Positions 5,566-5,978 of a stretch of 5,978 nucleotides of DNA are shown piece by piece. The translations under genes were made by a program, and so were the position numbers. The stretch covers positions 1 to 5,978 of the forward strand of contig JAKEGO010000124.1 in NCBI GenBank assembly GCA_022615805.1, written 5' to 3'. Positions within the stretch are counted from its first letter, which is position 1. Each line of letters opens with the position of its first letter. Below the pieces are notes generated by a model, which searched no databases, was not told the DNA's origin, and saw only the letters and a program-made list of their open reading frames with translations. This stretch comes from Thermoplasmata archaeon (GTDB lineage: Archaea > Thermoplasmatota > JAKEGO01).

Positions 5566-5652
5566 CGCCCGAGCCGGGATTTGAACCCGGGTCCAAGGCT
5601 GTCCGCAAAGGCTTCGCAGGCCCTTAGGATGTCCGACCTACCCCACTCGGGC
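5566..5652 (-). tRNA. tRNA-Arg (anticodon GCG) with a 13-nt intron
   Basis: The minus strand folds into a cloverleaf. The 7-bp acceptor pairs gcccgag (5652-5646) with ctcgggc (5573-5567), and the discriminator is G at 5566. The T-arm is ccggg, loop ttcaaat, cccgg. The D-loop has A14, GG, A20 and A21. The anticodon stem pairs agggc (5624-5620) with gcctt (5599-5595), including one G-U. After removal of the intron the anticodon loop is cugcgaa, which gives anticodon GCG at 5617-5615 and reads CGC/CGU as arginine. The mature RNA is 73 nt plus the discriminator, has a 4-nt variable loop and no encoded CCA. The alternative, a class II tRNA with a long variable arm, is unlikely: no variable stem forms and GCG is not a Leu or Ser anticodon. 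A TATA box lies 26 nt upstream. Confidence 0.9.
5601..5613 (-). other. tRNA intron at position 37/38 in a bulge-helix-bulge fold
   Basis: The intron is agcctttgcggac. Splicing is expected between the second and third bases of each 3-nt bulge. The 5' bulge is gaa (5615-5613) and the 3' bulge is aca (5602-5600). They are separated by a 4-bp helix, cugc (5619-5616) with gcgg (5606-5603). This is the form cut by the archaeal tRNA splicing endonuclease. The remaining intron loop has 6 nt and no inner helix. The first six intron bases, agcctt, repeat the first six bases of the 3' exon. Confidence 0.85.
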
Positions 5653-5674
5653 GCATGGCGTGATGGATGGGGGG

Positions 5675-5682
5675 TTTATTAT
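5675..5682 (-). promoter_or_regulatory. TATA box of the tRNA-Arg gene
   Basis: The minus strand reads ataataaa, centred 26 nt before the first tRNA base. This is the canonical distance, so transcription would start at or within a base or two of the mature 5' end. Confidence 0.7.
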
Positions 5683-5872
5683 CGTTATGCACCATCGGGC
5701 CTCAACCCGAAAGTCCATCGGAGACGCCTGTCAACATTGGCTGCGAACAATCCGCGGAACAAGCCATTCATTCCAGGTCCATCCATCCCGTCCCTGCGGA
5801 CACGAGTTCTCGGATAAAGCCGCACCATCGGGACTCCAGCCGATGAGGATGTCCACGCCCCGACGGAGGCGG

Positions 5873-5978
5873 TCACCTCTCGTCGTCTCCTTCTGGTTCA
5901 TCGATCTCCCGGGGCGGTTCATCGCGAGTGCCATGCTCCTCCGCTGCGCTGGCGCCCTCTGCCGTTACCGAGCCCTCC
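5873..5978 (-). CDS. Possible acidic C-terminal tail of a gene entering from the right edge
   Basis: The frame beginning at 5977 on the minus strand encodes 34 residues and then a TGA stop at 5875-5873. The residues are strongly acidic (for example AAEEHGTRDEPP and EIDEPEGDDER), as is common for disordered C-terminal tails. One competing minus-strand frame meets a stop early, and the other gives an unremarkable short peptide. No domain is visible, so no function can be given. The short length leaves real doubt that this is coding. Confidence 0.4.
   Translation of the reverse strand, partial: EGSVTAEGASAAEEHGTRDEPPREIDEPEGDDER

Noticed and set aside
5566..5652. Class II tRNA (Leu or Ser) with a long variable arm
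   Set aside because: The 17-nt segment between the alternative anticodon stem and the T-arm forms no variable stem, and the anticodon would be GCG, not a Leu or Ser anticodon. The intron model explains all lengths.
5685..5934. Overlapping short minus-strand frames (63 and 67 codons)
   Set aside because: They have no ribosome binding site, no recognisable motif and arginine-rich shadow-like composition. One overlaps the start of the tRNA promoter region.

Overview
The window looks archaeal, from a GC-rich euryarchaeon, possibly of the Thermoplasmatota (inferred; no rRNA is present). The reasons are a class I lysyl-tRNA synthetase, a GfcR-type PRTase-domain regulator, TATA boxes placed about 36-39 nt before start codons with GGTGA-like ribosome binding sites, and a tRNA with an intron at position 37/38 inside a bulge-helix-bulge fold.

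Layout. (1) 1-2027, minus strand: gfcR followed after 3 nt by lysK, which runs off the left edge. Both probably share one promoter at 2059-2066. (2) 2028-2326: a 299-base intergenic stretch with a hairpin or palindrome, a second TATA-like site and a weak candidate structured RNA. (3) 2327-2524, plus strand: a 65-residue zinc-finger protein starting at TTG. (4) 2616-4925, minus strand, convergent with the zinc gene: a 769-residue cation/proton antiporter with a signal peptide, a small extracytoplasmic domain, about 13 membrane segments and a long charged cytoplasmic tail. (5) 4976-5565: about 590 bases without a credible gene but packed with inverted repeats. It includes a roughly 72-bp two-hairpin repeat present twice exactly 200 bp apart, and short copies of the 3' end of the neighbouring tRNA. 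(6) 5566-5652, minus strand: tRNA-Arg(GCG) with a 13-nt intron and its own TATA box. (7) 5873-5978, minus strand: what may be the acidic C-terminal tail of a gene entering from the right.

The genes do not form one pathway. gfcR-lysK is a two-gene operon of a sugar or nucleotide-responsive regulator and a translation enzyme. The antiporter is a separately promoted ion-homeostasis gene. No defence system, CRISPR array or complete mobile element is visible. The most unusual parts are the repeat-rich region downstream of the tRNA, the intron-containing tRNA itself, and the architecture and changed active-site motifs of the antiporter.
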